Source: Anaerotruncus sp. G3(2012)
GTDB lineage: Bacteria > Bacillota > Clostridia > Oscillospirales > Ruminococcaceae
Assembly: GCF_000403395.2 (NCBI RefSeq)
Contig: NZ_KE159674.1
Location: 236,702 to 300,701 of the forward strand
Reading direction: 5' to 3'
Length of the DNA stretch: 64,000 bases
Both the position numbers and the translations under genes were made by a program. Positions 25,461-35,653 of the stretch are shown piece by piece (the first letter of the stretch is position 1; each line of letters begins with the position of its first letter). The notes beneath the pieces were generated by a model. The model made no database searches, had not been told where the DNA came from, and saw only the letters and a list, made by a program, of their open reading frames with translations.

Positions 25461-28400
25461 TTGCGGCTTCGCAGTTTGGAGATACAAGGGTTCAAGTCGT
25501 TCCCCGACCGGACACGGCTTTCCTTTAATGATGGAATTACCGCGGTTGTCGGTCCAAACGGAAGCGGCAAGAGCAATATTGCGGATGCGGTGCGGTGGGT
25601 TCTGGGCGAGCAGTCGACCCGGACGCTGCGCGGCGGCAGGATGGAGGATGTCATCTTTGGAGGCACTCAGAACCGCAAGCCGCAGGGTTATGCGCAGGTA
25701 CAGCTCACGATCGACAATGCGGACCGAGTGCTCCCGTATGAAAGCGATGAGGTAACTATTTCGCGCAAACTCTACCGCTCGGGCGAGAGTGAGTACCGGA
25801 TCAATCAGGCAAGCGTCCGGCTGAAAGACATTTACGAACTGTTTATGGATACCGGGCTTGGCCGGGACGGATACTCGATCATCGGGCAGGGGAAAATTGC
25901 AGAGATCGTCAGTGCCAGGAGCAGCCAGCGCCGGGAGATTTTCGAGGAAGCTGCGGGAATCTCCAAATACCGGTATCGGAAATTGGAGGCCCAGCGCCGT
26001 CTGGAGGGAGCAGAGGAGAATCTTCTTCGGCTCAAGGATATTCTCGCCGAGCTGGAATCACGCGTTGAACCGCTGCGGGAGCAGGCAGAAAAGGCGATGC
26101 AGTTTCTGGAATTTTCCCAGGAAAAACGGACTCTGGAAATCTCCCTTTGGGTACAAACGCTCGAACGGTCAAAGGAGTCGCTGCGGGAGCAGGAGGACAA
26201 AATCCTGCTTTGCAAGAAAGAACACGATGAAATTCAGGAAGAGCTGGACGGGATCGAAGAGGAGATCAACCGTCTGTTTGTGCAGATGCAGCAGATTTCC
26301 GTAGAGGTGGACGGTTTCCGGACAAAGGTGCGGGAAATTGAGGAGCAGTCCGCACAAGAGGTCTCGGATATGGCTGTTATGAGAAATGACATCTCACATA
26401 ACGAGGCCTCTATTGGCCGTATCCAGGAGGAACTGGAGCAGTCGGATGTTGCCGACGAAGAACTTAGGGATCGGATTGCTACATATGAAAAGGAGGTTGC
26501 GCAGAAGGAGTGCAGATTGGCAGAATTGCAGTCTGGGCAGGAGCAGGAACAGATGCGCGCGCAGGCGCTCGTAGAGCAGAGGACAGCGTTGGGGCAGCGG
26601 ATCGAGGCGCTAAAAGAGCGGCGTTTTGGTTTGACACAGAGCATCAACGAAGCCAAACTTTCCTCGGCATCGAGCAGTTCACTGATTGATGAAACGATCC
26701 TGCGCCTGCAAATGCTCAAAGACAGTGCGGTTGTAAAGGACGAAAACATTGCAAGGATTCAACAGGAGTCCGCCGATTGCGAGGGATTGCTGCGGGAGAT
26801 CGCCGACCGGATACAGACACTTGAAAATGCACAGACTGGTTATCAGATCAAGTACAGGGGCAGGCAGGAGAAATACGACCGGCTTGCTGCGGACCGACGC
26901 AGTCAGGAGGATCAGGCACGCGGGTATCTGCAAAAGGCCAAACTTTTGCAGGAGATGGAAAACAATCTGGAAGGATTCCAGCAGAGCGTCCGGTATGTGA
27001 TGTCTCAGGCGGAAAAGGGGGCTTTGCAGGGGGTTTACGGCCCAGTATCCCGCTTAATTTCGGTTTCGGATGAACACGCGCTCGCGGTCGAGATCGCACT
27101 CGGCGCGGCGATGCAGAATATCATTGTAGAAGATGAGCCGGTCGCCAAACGTGCAATCGCGATGCTGAAAAATACCCGCTCTGGACGTGCCACGTTTCTT
27201 CCGATTTCTACGGTAAAGGGAAATAGACTTACAGATAGCTGGCTCCCGGAAATGGAAGGGTTTGTCGGGATTGCTTCGGACCTGGTGTCCTATGCACCGG
27301 AATTTGAGGGGGTGATCCGTCAGCTTTTGGGCAGAGTCGTGATTGTGCAGGATCTGGACTGTGCGCTTCCGGTTGCGAAACGTGCAAGCTATCGGTTCCG
27401 GATTGTGACGCTGGATGGGCAGGTCATGAACAGCGGCGGATCAATGACCGGCGGCTATTCTGCCAAAAGTGCGGGCATCTTGAGCCGCACAAAGGAGATA
27501 GACGCCCTGAACCGACAGGCGGAGTCCTGTCAGGAGCGGATACGGAGCATGGATGCGGAATTAAAGGGGCTACAGGAGGATCTTTCCGCTTTGCAGGCCA
27601 AAATGGCAGGGATTCAGGGGGAACTTTCCACCGCACAGGAGGACAGGATTCGCTTTGAAGCCCGGAGCCACCAGCTAAAACGTTCCTATGAAGAGGCGGT
27701 ATCCGCAAAAAAGCAGGCGGCTCAGGAATATGGACAGCTTACGGAAAGATTACAGGAATTGAAGTCGCAGAGTCTTTCGAGCGGTGATTTGGAAAAGGAG
27801 CTGAGTCTCCAGCTTTCCTCCCTCGCGGAGGAACTGAGTGAGGCCGGCCTCAAGCGGGAAGGGCTGGCTGGCCAGGCAGAAGCGGCTACAGAAAAACTGG
27901 CACAATACAGGTTGGATATTGCGACGCTCTCGAATGAGATCGGGTCAGTACGGCAGATGGCGGCCGAACTGGCCGGACAGAAACAGAACCGGCAGATGCA
28001 TATACAATTGCTGCATGACCAGCGGGCAGAGCTGGAGACAGAAAACAGACGCATCCGCCAGAAGATCGTGCAGATGGAGACACGCCATGCAGCTTATGCC
28101 GAACAGGCTGCATCGCTCCAACAGGAGATTGCAGCCAGAATGGAAAGACGCAATGCCTGTGAAGCACAGGCAAATGGGATGCGTGCGCAGGAAAAGGAGG
28201 TCACGGGACGCCGCGAGCAGGCCGGACGGGAATTGGCGCGGTTGGAGGAAAAGAAAAACGCCCTGCAATCGGACTATGACGCGATTATTGGACGGCTTTG
28301 GGATGAATATGAGATCACCCGTTCGCAGGCAGTGGAACAGTCTAGGCCGGTATCGGATATCAATGGAGCGCAGCGCCGCCTGAATGAGCTGAAGAGCCGG

Positions 28401-29030
28401 ATTAAGGCGCTGGGAACGGTCAATGTGGGAGCGGTGGAGGAATATCAGGAGGTCTCCGAGCGTTACAGGTTCTTGAAAAGTCAGATTGAGGATATTGAGA
28501 ATTCCCGCACCGAGCTGAATCGCCTGATTGACGAACTCACGATGGATATGCAGTCGATCTTTACCGAGAATTTCAGCCAGATTTCCGAACATTTTGCCCA
28601 GGTGTTTACACAGCTTTTTGATGGAGGAAGGGGAGAACTTTCGCTCACCGATCCGCAAAATGTTCTGGATTCCGGGATCGAAATTTATGTACAGCCTCCG
28701 GGAAAGATCATCAAGAATCTGGCAGCACTTTCAGGCGGTGAACAGGCGTTTGTGGCCATTGCAATCTATTTTGCAATCTTAAAGGTACGGCCTTCCCCGT
28801 TTGTACTTTTGGATGAGATTGAAGCGGCGCTGGATGACGTGAATGTTGTAAAATATGCACAGTATCTGCGAACAATGTGCGGCAAAACTCAGTTTATTGC
28901 AATTACCCATCGCCGCGGCACGATGGAAGAAGCGGATGTCCTTTATGGTGTGACTATGCAGGAAGAGGGCGTTTCCAAGCTTTTGGAACTGAATGTGGGC
29001 GAGATCGAGAGCAAACTGGGGATCAGTTGA
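25461..29030 (+). CDS. smc: Chromosome segregation protein SMC
   Basis: The 1189-residue SMC protein forms the condensin-like complex with ScpA and ScpB. TTG 25461 is preferred: AAAGGGA lies eight bases upstream and the protein then begins RLRSLEIQGFKSFPDRT; a GTG at 25455 is too near the ribosome site. Walker A GPNGSGKSNI is near residue 32. Two long coiled coils flank the hinge (about residues 500-680, with GVYGPVSRLI). The C-terminal ATPase half has LSGGEQAFVAIAIYF and FVLLDEIEAALDD. ftsY follows after 22 bases, as in most Firmicutes. Confidence 0.96.
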   Translation: MRLRSLEIQGFKSFPDRTRLSFNDGITAVVGPNGSGKSNIADAVRWVLGEQSTRTLRGGRMEDVIFGGTQNRKPQGYAQVQLTIDNADRVLPYESDEVTISRKLYRSGESEYRINQASVRLKDIYELFMDTGLGRDGYSIIGQGKIAEIVSARSSQRREIFEEAAGISKYRYRKLEAQRRLEGAEENLLRLKDILAELESRVEPLREQAEKAMQFLEFSQEKRTLEISLWVQTLERSKESLREQEDKILLCKKEHDEIQEELDGIEEEINRLFVQMQQISVEVDGFRTKVREIEEQSAQEVSDMAVMRNDISHNEASIGRIQEELEQSDVADEELRDRIATYEKEVAQKECRLAELQSGQEQEQMRAQALVEQRTALGQRIEALKERRFGLTQSINEAKLSSASSSSLIDETILRLQMLKDSAVVKDENIARIQQESADCEGLLREIADRIQTLENAQTGYQIKYRGRQEKYDRLAADRRSQEDQARGYLQKAKLLQEMENNLEGFQQSVRYVMSQAEKGALQGVYGPVSRLISVSDEHALAVEIALGAAMQNIIVEDEPVAKRAIAMLKNTRSGRATFLPISTVKGNRLTDSWLPEMEGFVGIASDLVSYAPEFEGVIRQLLGRVVIVQDLDCALPVAKRASYRFRIVTLDGQVMNSGGSMTGGYSAKSAGILSRTKEIDALNRQAESCQERIRSMDAELKGLQEDLSALQAKMAGIQGELSTAQEDRIRFEARSHQLKRSYEEAVSAKKQAAQEYGQLTERLQELKSQSLSSGDLEKELSLQLSSLAEELSEAGLKREGLAGQAEAATEKLAQYRLDIATLSNEIGSVRQMAAELAGQKQNRQMHIQLLHDQRAELETENRRIRQKIVQMETRHAAYAEQAASLQQEIAARMERRNACEAQANGMRAQEKEVTGRREQAGRELARLEEKKNALQSDYDAIIGRLWDEYEITRSQAVEQSRPVSDINGAQRRLNELKSRIKALGTVNVGAVEEYQEVSERYRFLKSQIEDIENSRTELNRLIDELTMDMQSIFTENFSQISEHFAQVFTQLFDGGRGELSLTDPQNVLDSGIEIYVQPPGKIIKNLAALSGGEQAFVAIAIYFAILKVRPSPFVLLDEIEAALDDVNVVKYAQYLRTMCGKTQFIAITHRRGTMEEADVLYGVTMQEEGVSKLLELNVGEIESKLGIS

Positions 29031-29052
29031 AAAGAGTTTATAGGAGGGAATT

Positions 29053-29979
29053 ATGGGATTTTTCGGGAAGCTGGCGGAAGGGTTGAAAAAAACCCGCGAG
29101 TCGATGACGCGCGCGGTAGACGAACTGCTCAACTCGTTTACAAAGATTGACGAGTCGCTTTTTGAGGAGCTGGAAGAGACGTTGATCCTTTCGGATGTCG
29201 GAATTGTGACTGCACAGAGCATCTGTGCGGAACTGCGTACTCGGATTAAGAAGCGGGGGATCACCGATGCACAGGAGGTGCGCGGACTGATCAAAGAGAT
29301 CGTTGCGGAGATGCTGGAAGGCGGGCAGGAACTTGATCTTTCAACCAAGCCGTCGGTGATTCTGGTGATCGGGGTCAATGGAGTGGGCAAGACTACCACG
29401 ATCGGGAAGCTGTCGGCGAACCTCAAGGCGGACGGCAGGCAGGTGCTTCTCGGTGCGGCGGACACTTTTCGTGCTGCGGCGATCGAACAGCTTCAGGTCT
29501 GGGCAGATCGTGCAGGCGTTGAGATGATCCGGCATGATGAGGGCTCCGACCCTGCGGCGGTGGTTTATGATGCGATCCTTGCAGGAAAGGCACGCGGTGC
29601 AGATGTCATCATCTGCGATACAGCGGGACGTTTGCATAACAAGAAAAACCTGATGGATGAACTTTCCAAGATTTCACGTGTGATCCAGCGGGAAGCACCC
29701 GGCTGTGCAACAGAGGTGCTACTGGTGTTGGATGCAACCACCGGGCAGAATGCGCTCAATCAGGCCCGTCAGTTCAAGGAAGCGGCAGGGATTACCGGTA
29801 TCATCCTGACCAAGCTGGATGGGACCGCGCGCGGTGGGGTGGTGATCGGGATTAAAGAGGAATTGAAGGTACCGATCAAGTATATTGGGGTGGGGGAGCA
29901 GATCGACGATCTGCGTCCGTTTGACGCCAAAGAGTTCGCCGACGCATTGTTCGGCAGCGGTCAGGAGGAGCAGCTGTGA
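29053..29979 (+). CDS. ftsY: Signal recognition particle receptor FtsY
   Basis: The SRP receptor GTPase, which docks ribosome-nascent chain complexes at the membrane. The 308-residue protein has the N domain (residues about 1-90) and G domain with GVNGVGKTTTIGKLS, DTFRAAAIEQL, DTAGRLHNKKNLM, TKLDGTARGG and the GVGEQIDDLRPF closer. It lacks the long acidic A domain, usual in Firmicutes. AGGAGGG precedes the ATG. The stop overlaps the next gene's GTG. Confidence 0.96.
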   Translation: MGFFGKLAEGLKKTRESMTRAVDELLNSFTKIDESLFEELEETLILSDVGIVTAQSICAELRTRIKKRGITDAQEVRGLIKEIVAEMLEGGQELDLSTKPSVILVIGVNGVGKTTTIGKLSANLKADGRQVLLGAADTFRAAAIEQLQVWADRAGVEMIRHDEGSDPAAVVYDAILAGKARGADVIICDTAGRLHNKKNLMDELSKISRVIQREAPGCATEVLLVLDATTGQNALNQARQFKEAAGITGIILTKLDGTARGGVVIGIKEELKVPIKYIGVGEQIDDLRPFDAKEFADALFGSGQEEQL

Positions 29980-30563
29980 AACAGGTGATTGTGGCAACCG
30001 GCAACGCTGGAAAGCTGCGGGAGTTCGGTCGGATTTTTGCTCCGTTCGGGTTGGAAACGGCCGCACAAAAAGAGGTGTGCCCTGGGCTGTCGGTGGAGGA
30101 AAACGGCACTACTTTTGCTGAAAACGCCTTCCTCAAAGCGGATGCAGTCCACCGGCAGACCGGGAGAGCTGCGGTTGCAGACGATTCCGGACTTTGTGTC
30201 GATGCGCTGGACGGCAGGCCGGGAGTCTATTCGGCGCGGTATGCAGGGGAAGAGACCCCTTATCCGGAAAAGATACAGTGTCTGCTCGCCGAACTGGACG
30301 GAGTCCCGGACGAGAAACGTACGGCACGATTTGTGGCGCATATCTGTTATATTGATGAGGACGGGCAGCGATTGGATATTGAAGAGTCCTGCGAAGGCAA
30401 GATCGGCTATGCGCCAGCCGGGGAAAATGGATTTGGATTTGATCCGATCTTTCTGGTCGGCGAAAAGAGCTTTTCCGAGCTGGACGACGCAGAAAAAGAC
30501 GCGATCAGCCATCGGGGGAAAGCACTGCGCAGACTGGCTGCATATCTGGAAAAACAAGGATAA
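29976..30563 (+). CDS. rdgB: Non-canonical purine NTP pyrophosphatase (RdgB/HAM1)
   Basis: Hydrolyses dITP, XTP and related mutagenic nucleotides to monophosphates. The 195-residue protein opens with VATGNAGKLREF, then ENGTTFAENAFLKA, VADDSGLCVDAL, PGVYSARYAG and GFGFDPIF, the complete motif set of the family. The GTG start overlaps the ftsY stop (GTGA) and has CAGGAGGAG upstream. It is followed by yhbY after 24 bases. Confidence 0.95.
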   Translation: MKQVIVATGNAGKLREFGRIFAPFGLETAAQKEVCPGLSVEENGTTFAENAFLKADAVHRQTGRAAVADDSGLCVDALDGRPGVYSARYAGEETPYPEKIQCLLAELDGVPDEKRTARFVAHICYIDEDGQRLDIEESCEGKIGYAPAGENGFGFDPIFLVGEKSFSELDDAEKDAISHRGKALRRLAAYLEKQG

Positions 30564-30587
30564 ATTTATAGAATTAGGAGAATCAAT

Positions 30588-30878
30588 ATGCTGACAAGCA
30601 AACAGAGGGCAAAACTGAGAGGGCTGGCGAACACCGCTGATACCATCCTGCAGGTGGGAAAAGGCGGCGTCAACGAGATGCTGGTCAAGCAGGTGGATGA
30701 TGCGCTGACCGCGCGTGAACTGATTAAACTTCGGGTGCTTGAGACCTCGCCTGAGCCGGTGAAAGAGATTGCACAGCAGCTCGCAGATGCAACCCGCTCC
30801 CAAACCGTTCAGGTGATCGGTTCAAAATTTGTGCTCTACCGCCGCAATGACAAAAAACCGGTGATTGAGCTGAACTAA
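30588..30878 (+). CDS. yhbY: YhbY-type RNA-binding protein (CRM domain)
   Basis: A 96-residue CRS1-YhbY domain protein. It has LTSKQRAKLRGLANT at the N-terminus, the QVGKGGVNEMLVKQVDDAL helix-loop with the GKGG signature, and VQVIGSKFVLYRR at the end. YhbY binds pre-50S ribosomal particles. Its place before nadD is conserved in Firmicutes. Confidence 0.93.
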   Translation: MLTSKQRAKLRGLANTADTILQVGKGGVNEMLVKQVDDALTARELIKLRVLETSPEPVKEIAQQLADATRSQTVQVIGSKFVLYRRNDKKPVIELN

Positions 30879-30879
30879 T

Positions 30880-31485
30880 ATGCGTACAGGGATTTTTGGA
30901 GGGACGTTCAACCCGATCCACAACGGCCATATCAAGCTCGCGTGTGCCTACCGTTCCGAGCTGAACCTCGACCGGATGCTGGTTATCCCCACGCGCATCC
31001 CTCCGCATAAAGTCAGCACAGAGCTGGCGGACGGGAAGGATCGCCTTCAGATGTGCCGGCTGGCATTTGCGGGGCAGCCGGAATTTGAGGTGAGCGATAT
31101 TGAGCTGTGCCGGACAGAGCCCAGCTATACGGTGGATACGCTGGAAGCCCTGCACGCCCGTTGGCCGGAGGATGAACTGTTCCTGCTTACCGGAAGCGAT
31201 ATGTTTTTGACGCTGACCGAATGGCGTCGCTGGGAGCGGCTGTTCGAGCTTGCGGTGATGTGCGTGGGGGAGCGGGAGCCAAATTTATTCGGGCGGCTTC
31301 AGACTTACGGGAGGTATCTGGAAAGCCTGGGGGCGCGGTGCCGTGTAATCGACATAGACCCGGTTCAGGTCTCTTCTACAGAAGTGCGGGAGCGTATCCA
31401 CCTAGGCCTGCCGATCGACCGGCTTGTCCCACCTGCGGTTGCCGCTTATATCGCTGAACGGCAGCTTTATCACGGAAGTACTTGA
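30880..31485 (+). CDS. nadD: Nicotinate-nucleotide adenylyltransferase
   Basis: NadD adenylates nicotinate mononucleotide in NAD synthesis. The 201-residue protein has the nucleotidyltransferase motif GIFGGTFNPIHNGHI near residues 4-18 and the C-terminal SSTEVRERIHLG, which matches the ISSTxxR motif. It starts one base after the yhbY stop. Immediately at the nadD stop a degenerate repeat begins (31484-31605), which separates this gene from its usual partner yqeK. Confidence 0.95.
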   Translation: MRTGIFGGTFNPIHNGHIKLACAYRSELNLDRMLVIPTRIPPHKVSTELADGKDRLQMCRLAFAGQPEFEVSDIELCRTEPSYTVDTLEALHARWPEDELFLLTGSDMFLTLTEWRRWERLFELAVMCVGEREPNLFGRLQTYGRYLESLGARCRVIDIDPVQVSSTEVRERIHLGLPIDRLVPPAVAAYIAERQLYHGST

Positions 31486-31605
31486 AGAGAAGTGTTCTGA
31501 TTTTTTCAAATCTCCGATGGGGTCGCCGCAGGAGGCTATTGACTGCCGCCCTGCCTCAGGCGACATAGCCATCAAGTATGCTCTGGGTGCTGGCGGATTT
31601 TGCCC
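31484..31605 (+). repeat. Degenerate interspersed repeat, copy 1
   Basis: This stretch resembles, base by base with small gaps, the minus strand of 55463-55578. Shared blocks in the same order are CTGATTxTTTCAA, a GGG-xx-CGCCGCAG block, CCCTGC-TCA and GTGCTGGCGGAxTTTTGCC. Translations of the two copies also look alike (SDFFKSPMGSPQ versus TDSFKPAAGAPQ), so part of it may once have been coding, but no intact gene is evident. It starts at the nadD stop codon. Confidence 0.6.
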
Positions 31606-31750
31606 GTCAATGAGAGGCATTTTGCTGCGTTGATGGTGGTACTACCGGACGGCCGGAGCGCGTTATTTTGGGAAGGGCATGTTTTGTGACGGTGCGTCCG
31701 GCTTTGGACGCATGAAATAGAGCCATCAAAACAGAAAAGGGGTGTCTTTT

Positions 31751-32317
31751 TTGGAATACGATCTGGACTTACTTCGCAGGCTGGCTAAGAAAAACCTTTC
31801 GGAAAAGCGGTTCCGACATACTGAATGTGTGGTTGCGCAGGCACGAAAGCTCGCCCGGCTCTACGGCTGTGATGAGCTGAAGGCGGTCACAGCGGCATGG
31901 ATGCACGACGTCTGCAAAGAGATGAAACCGGAAGAGCAGTTGCATTGGATCGAGAAGTATGGTATGATTCTTGACGATGTACAACGCTCCCAGCCCAAGA
32001 CCTGGCATGGTATGGCGGCATGCGGCTATATGAAGTGCAAGGCGGGGATCACCGACCCGGAGATTCTTGATGCGGTGCGCTATCACACGACCGCCCGCGG
32101 AAAGATGACCGATCTGGACGAAGTGGTATATCTTGCCGACCTGACCAGCGCCGACCGGCAGTATGAGGAGATCGAGCATATGCGCAAGCTGGCGGAGACC
32201 GCTCTCAAGCCTGCGATGAAGTATGCGATGCAGTATGCACTGGGGGACCTCGTGAGCAGAGGGCAGGGAATCAGTATCGACAGTTTTGAGGCTTATAACC
32301 ACTATACACAGTTTTGA
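31751..32317 (+). CDS. yqeK: HD-domain protein YqeK, bis(5'-nucleosyl)-tetraphosphatase
   Basis: A 188-residue HD phosphohydrolase. Metal-binding residues are seen in FRHTECV, AAWMHDVCKEM (the HD pair), GMAACGYM and AVRYHTTA, with DLTSADR near the end. YqeK proteins hydrolyse Ap4A. The TTG at 31751 follows AAAAGGGGTG at good spacing; a GTG at 31742 lies inside that site. The usual nadD-yqeK-rsfS order holds, apart from 265 bases of repeat-containing spacer in front. Confidence 0.9.
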   Translation: MEYDLDLLRRLAKKNLSEKRFRHTECVVAQARKLARLYGCDELKAVTAAWMHDVCKEMKPEEQLHWIEKYGMILDDVQRSQPKTWHGMAACGYMKCKAGITDPEILDAVRYHTTARGKMTDLDEVVYLADLTSADRQYEEIEHMRKLAETALKPAMKYAMQYALGDLVSRGQGISIDSFEAYNHYTQF

Positions 32318-32360
32318 TGTAAGGTGTAACAGGCAGCAGGAATAAAATGGAGGTGATTCT

Positions 32361-32714
32361 ATGACATCCAGAGAGATGGCGCAGAAGGTAGCTGAACTGC
32401 TGGACAGCAAAAAAGCAAAAGAGATCACAGCGATCGAGATCAGGGATTTGACCACGATCGGCGACTATTTCGTGATTGCATCGGGTGGTTCCAATGCACA
32501 GGTGAAGGCACTGTCCGACGCGGTAGAAGAGGGAATGACCGCCCTGGGCTTTGAGCCGCGCCGGATTGAGGGATATCAGTCCGCGATGTGGATTGTGCTG
32601 GATTACTATGATGTAATCGTCCACATTTTTCTGGACCAGACCCGCGAATTCTATTCGCTTGAGCGGCTCTGGGCAGATGCGCCGCGGGTAGATCTGGGGC
32701 TGAAAACAGACTAA
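32361..32714 (+). CDS. rsfS: Ribosomal silencing factor RsfS
   Basis: A 117-residue RsfS/Iojap protein that binds L14 and blocks subunit joining in slow growth. It has [20 protein letters not shown] near residues 29-48 and [14 protein letters not shown] further on, which are the typical strands. ATG with TGGAGGTG upstream. It sits between yqeK and leuS, the standard location. Confidence 0.95.
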   Translation: MTSREMAQKVAELLDSKKAKEITAIEIRDLTTIGDYFVIASGGSNAQVKALSDAVEEGMTALGFEPRRIEGYQSAMWIVLDYYDVIVHIFLDQTREFYSLERLWADAPRVDLGLKTD

Positions 32715-32755
32715 AAAGCGCCTGTGGGCGCGCCATAACAGGGAGTGTACAGATT

Positions 32756-35161
32756 TTGAAGTACGATTTTGCCAAGGTTGAACAGAAATGGCAGCGGATT
32801 TGGGAAGAAAAAAAAGTGTTCGCTGCTTCCAATGACTACACCAAACCGAAATATTATGTTCTGGTCGAGTTTCCATACCCTTCCGGGCAGGGGCTGCATG
32901 TCGGGCATCCGCGCTCTTATACCGCGTTGGACATCGTTGCCCGCAAGCGCCGGCTGGAGGGCTACAACGTGCTCTATCCGATGGGATGGGATGCGTTTGG
33001 CCTGCCTACCGAGAACTATGCGATCAAAAACCACATCCATCCCGAGATCGTCACCCGGCAGAATGTGGAGCGGTTTAAAACCCAGCTCAAAAGCCTGGGG
33101 CTTTCGTTCGACTGGGACCGCGAGATCAATACCACCGATCCCGCTTATTACCGCTGGACCCAGTGGATTTTTTTGCAGCTCTTTAAAAAGGGGCTGGCCT
33201 ACAAAAAGGAGATGTCGGTCAACTGGTGCACCGGATGCAAAGTCGTACTTGCGAACGAAGAGGTTGTCAACGGTGTCTGTGAGCGGTGCGGCAGCGATGT
33301 CGTCCATAAGGTGAAAAGCCAGTGGATGCTCAAGATCACCGAGTATGCCCAACGGCTGATTGATGATCTTGATACGGTAAATTATGTAGACCGGGTCAGC
33401 ACCTCCCAGCGTAACTGGATCGGACGCTCCACCGGTGCGCAGGTCGATTTCCAGACCACCGCTGGTGATCCACTTACCGTGTTCACCACCCGTCCGGACA
33501 CCCTGTTCGGCGCGACCTATATGGTCATCTCTCCGGAGCACCCCTATATTGAAAAATGGGCGGACAAGATTCAGAATCTGGATGCGGTCCGCAGCTATCA
33601 GGAGGAGTCGGCACGCAAGTCCGACTTCGAGCGCACCGAACTGGTCAAGGAGAAAACCGGTGTTAAACTTGAGGGCGTTATGGGGATCAATCCGGTAAAT
33701 AATACCGAAATCCCGATCTTTATTTCCGACTATGTTCTGATGACCTATGGGACCGGCGCGATCATGGCGGTCCCAGCGCATGATACCCGCGACTGGGAAT
33801 TTGCTAAAAAGTTTGGCCTGCCGATCATCGAAGTGGTCAAGGGCGGCAATGTACAGGAGGAGGCATTCACCGACTGTGCGACCGGCACTCTGGTCAATTC
33901 GGATTTCCTGGACGGGCTTTCGGTGGAGGAAGCAAAAACCAAAATCATCGGCTGGTTGAGTGAGAACAGGAAAGGCGAGCCGAAGGTCAATTACAAGCTG
34001 CGTGACTGGGTGTTCGCCCGTCAGCGGTATTGGGGCGAGCCGATCCCGATTATCCATTGCGATCATTGCGGATATGTCCCGCTGGATGAAAGCGAACTTC
34101 CGCTCAGACTGCCGGAGGTCGAGAGCTACGAGCCGACCGGTGACGGGGATTCTCCGCTTGCTGCAATCGACAGCTGGGTCAACGTCACCTGCCCGAAGTG
34201 CGGCGCGCCTGCCAAACGGGAAACCGATACCATGCCCCAGTGGGCAGGTTCGTCCTGGTATTTCCTGCGCTACTGCGACCCCAATAACGCCAGTGCACTC
34301 GCGGCAAAAGAGGCGCTTGACTACTGGATGCCGGTCGACTGGTATAATGGCGGTATGGAGCATACCACTCTGCACCTGCTTTATTCGCGGTTCTGGCACA
34401 AATTTCTGTATGACATCGGAGTAGTGAGCACCCCGGAACCCTATGCAAAGCGTACCAGCCATGGAACCATTCTGGGAGAGAATGGGGAGAAGATGAGCAA
34501 ATCACGTGGCAATGTCGTAAATCCCGATGACATTGTGCGGGAGTTTGGTGCGGACACCCTTCGCCTTTACGAAATGTTCATCGGTGACTTTGAGAAGAGT
34601 GCGCCTTGGTCCCAGAGTTCGATCAAAGGCTGTAAACGGTTCCTGGACCGTATCTACAACCTGCTTGAGATTCTCCAGGAAGGGGACAGCTATTCTTCCG
34701 CGCTGGAGGGAAGCTTCCATAAGACGATCAAAAAGGTGACAGAGGATATTGAGGTTCTCAAGTTCAATACTGCCATTGCGGCGATGATGTCCCTGCTCAA
34801 CGAGATCAGCAATCATGGCTCGATTACGCGTGCAGAGCTGAAAACGCTGCTCCTGCTGCTCAATCCGTTTGCGCCGCATCTCACCGAAGAGATGTGGGAG
34901 GAGGCCCGGTTTGGCGGGATGATTACTGGACAGGCATGGCCGAAATTTGATGAGGCCAAGTGCAAAGATGCACAGGTCGAGATCGCGGTGCAGGTTTCCG
35001 GCAAGATCAAGGCGCGTATCATGGTGGATGCTGACAGCGCCAATGAGGAACTGCTGAAAGCTGCCAAGGCCTGTCCCGAAGTAGCAGCTTTGATCGAGGG
35101 AAAAACGATCGTCAAAGAGATCGTTGTAAAGGGAAAACTGGTCAATATTGTGATACGATAA
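32756..35161 (+). CDS. leuS: Leucyl-tRNA synthetase
   Basis: Charges tRNA-Leu and edits misacylated products. The 801-residue protein starts with TTG after CAGGGAGTG. The class I HIGH motif reads [12 protein letters not shown] rather than the more usual HMGHxRNYT; KMSKS is intact in [17 protein letters not shown] zinc knuckle [23 protein letters not shown] follows the catalytic entry, and the editing domain has [13 protein letters not shown] and [15 protein letters not shown] second CxxC pair (CDHCG, CPKCG) is present. It has no T-box leader; only 41 bases separate it from rsfS. Confidence 0.95.
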   Translation: MKYDFAKVEQKWQRIWEEKKVFAASNDYTKPKYYVLVEFPYPSGQGLHVGHPRSYTALDIVARKRRLEGYNVLYPMGWDAFGLPTENYAIKNHIHPEIVTRQNVERFKTQLKSLGLSFDWDREINTTDPAYYRWTQWIFLQLFKKGLAYKKEMSVNWCTGCKVVLANEEVVNGVCERCGSDVVHKVKSQWMLKITEYAQRLIDDLDTVNYVDRVSTSQRNWIGRSTGAQVDFQTTAGDPLTVFTTRPDTLFGATYMVISPEHPYIEKWADKIQNLDAVRSYQEESARKSDFERTELVKEKTGVKLEGVMGINPVNNTEIPIFISDYVLMTYGTGAIMAVPAHDTRDWEFAKKFGLPIIEVVKGGNVQEEAFTDCATGTLVNSDFLDGLSVEEAKTKIIGWLSENRKGEPKVNYKLRDWVFARQRYWGEPIPIIHCDHCGYVPLDESELPLRLPEVESYEPTGDGDSPLAAIDSWVNVTCPKCGAPAKRETDTMPQWAGSSWYFLRYCDPNNASALAAKEALDYWMPVDWYNGGMEHTTLHLLYSRFWHKFLYDIGVVSTPEPYAKRTSHGTILGENGEKMSKSRGNVVNPDDIVREFGADTLRLYEMFIGDFEKSAPWSQSSIKGCKRFLDRIYNLLEILQEGDSYSSALEGSFHKTIKKVTEDIEVLKFNTAIAAMMSLLNEISNHGSITRAELKTLLLLLNPFAPHLTEEMWEEARFGGMITGQAWPKFDEAKCKDAQVEIAVQVSGKIKARIMVDADSANEELLKAAKACPEVAALIEGKTIVKEIVVKGKLVNIVIR

Positions 35162-35174
35162 AGGAGTTTGGACA

Positions 35175-35621
35175 ATGAAGGTAATTCTGAAACAGGATGT
35201 CCCCGGAAGTGGGAAAAAGGGTGAGTTGGTCAATGTATCCGATGGGTATGGCCGCAATTATCTCCTGCCCAAAGGGCTGGCGGTTGAAGCGAATGCCCAG
35301 GCGATGAACGAACTGAAAGCTAGGCAGGCGGCGAAAGAGCACCATGCCGCAGTAGAGAAACAGACTGCGCAGGAGCTTGCGAACAGGCTCAACGGCAAAA
35401 CCGTCAAGCTGACCGCAAAAGCAGGCGCGAATGGAAAGCTCTTTGGTTCAATCACCGCGAAGGAGATTTCCGAGGAAATCAAAAAGCAGTTTGACGCGGA
35501 GATCGACAAGCGCAAAATTTCGCTCGATACCGAAATCAAGGCGTTCGGCAGCTATACCGCGCAGGCAAAGCTGCATCCGGGCATCAACGCGCAGCTCCGT
35601 ATCGAGGTAGGCGAGGCATAA
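35175..35621 (+). CDS. rplI: 50S ribosomal protein L9
   Basis: A 148-residue protein with the L9 N-terminal domain ([19 protein letters not shown], then [13 protein letters not shown]), the long connecting helix rich in A, K and E, and the C-terminal rRNA-binding domain ([12 protein letters not shown]). Complete. In B. subtilis rplI follows yybT and precedes dnaB; a yybT-like gene is absent here. Confidence 0.97.
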   Translation: MKVILKQDVPGSGKKGELVNVSDGYGRNYLLPKGLAVEANAQAMNELKARQAAKEHHAAVEKQTAQELANRLNGKTVKLTAKAGANGKLFGSITAKEISEEIKKQFDAEIDKRKISLDTEIKAFGSYTAQAKLHPGINAQLRIEVGEA

Positions 35622-35653
35622 AAAACACTTGAAAACCGAAAGGAGGCCGGAGG

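Noticed and set aside
31424-31633. Small + strand ORF over the nadD end and repeat copy 1
   Set aside because: It overlaps nadD in another frame, has no ribosome site, and its similarity to copy 2 is explained by the repeat.
32711-34462. 583-residue minus-strand frame inside leuS
   Set aside because: Same artefact of codon bias; leuS motifs are intact on the + strand.
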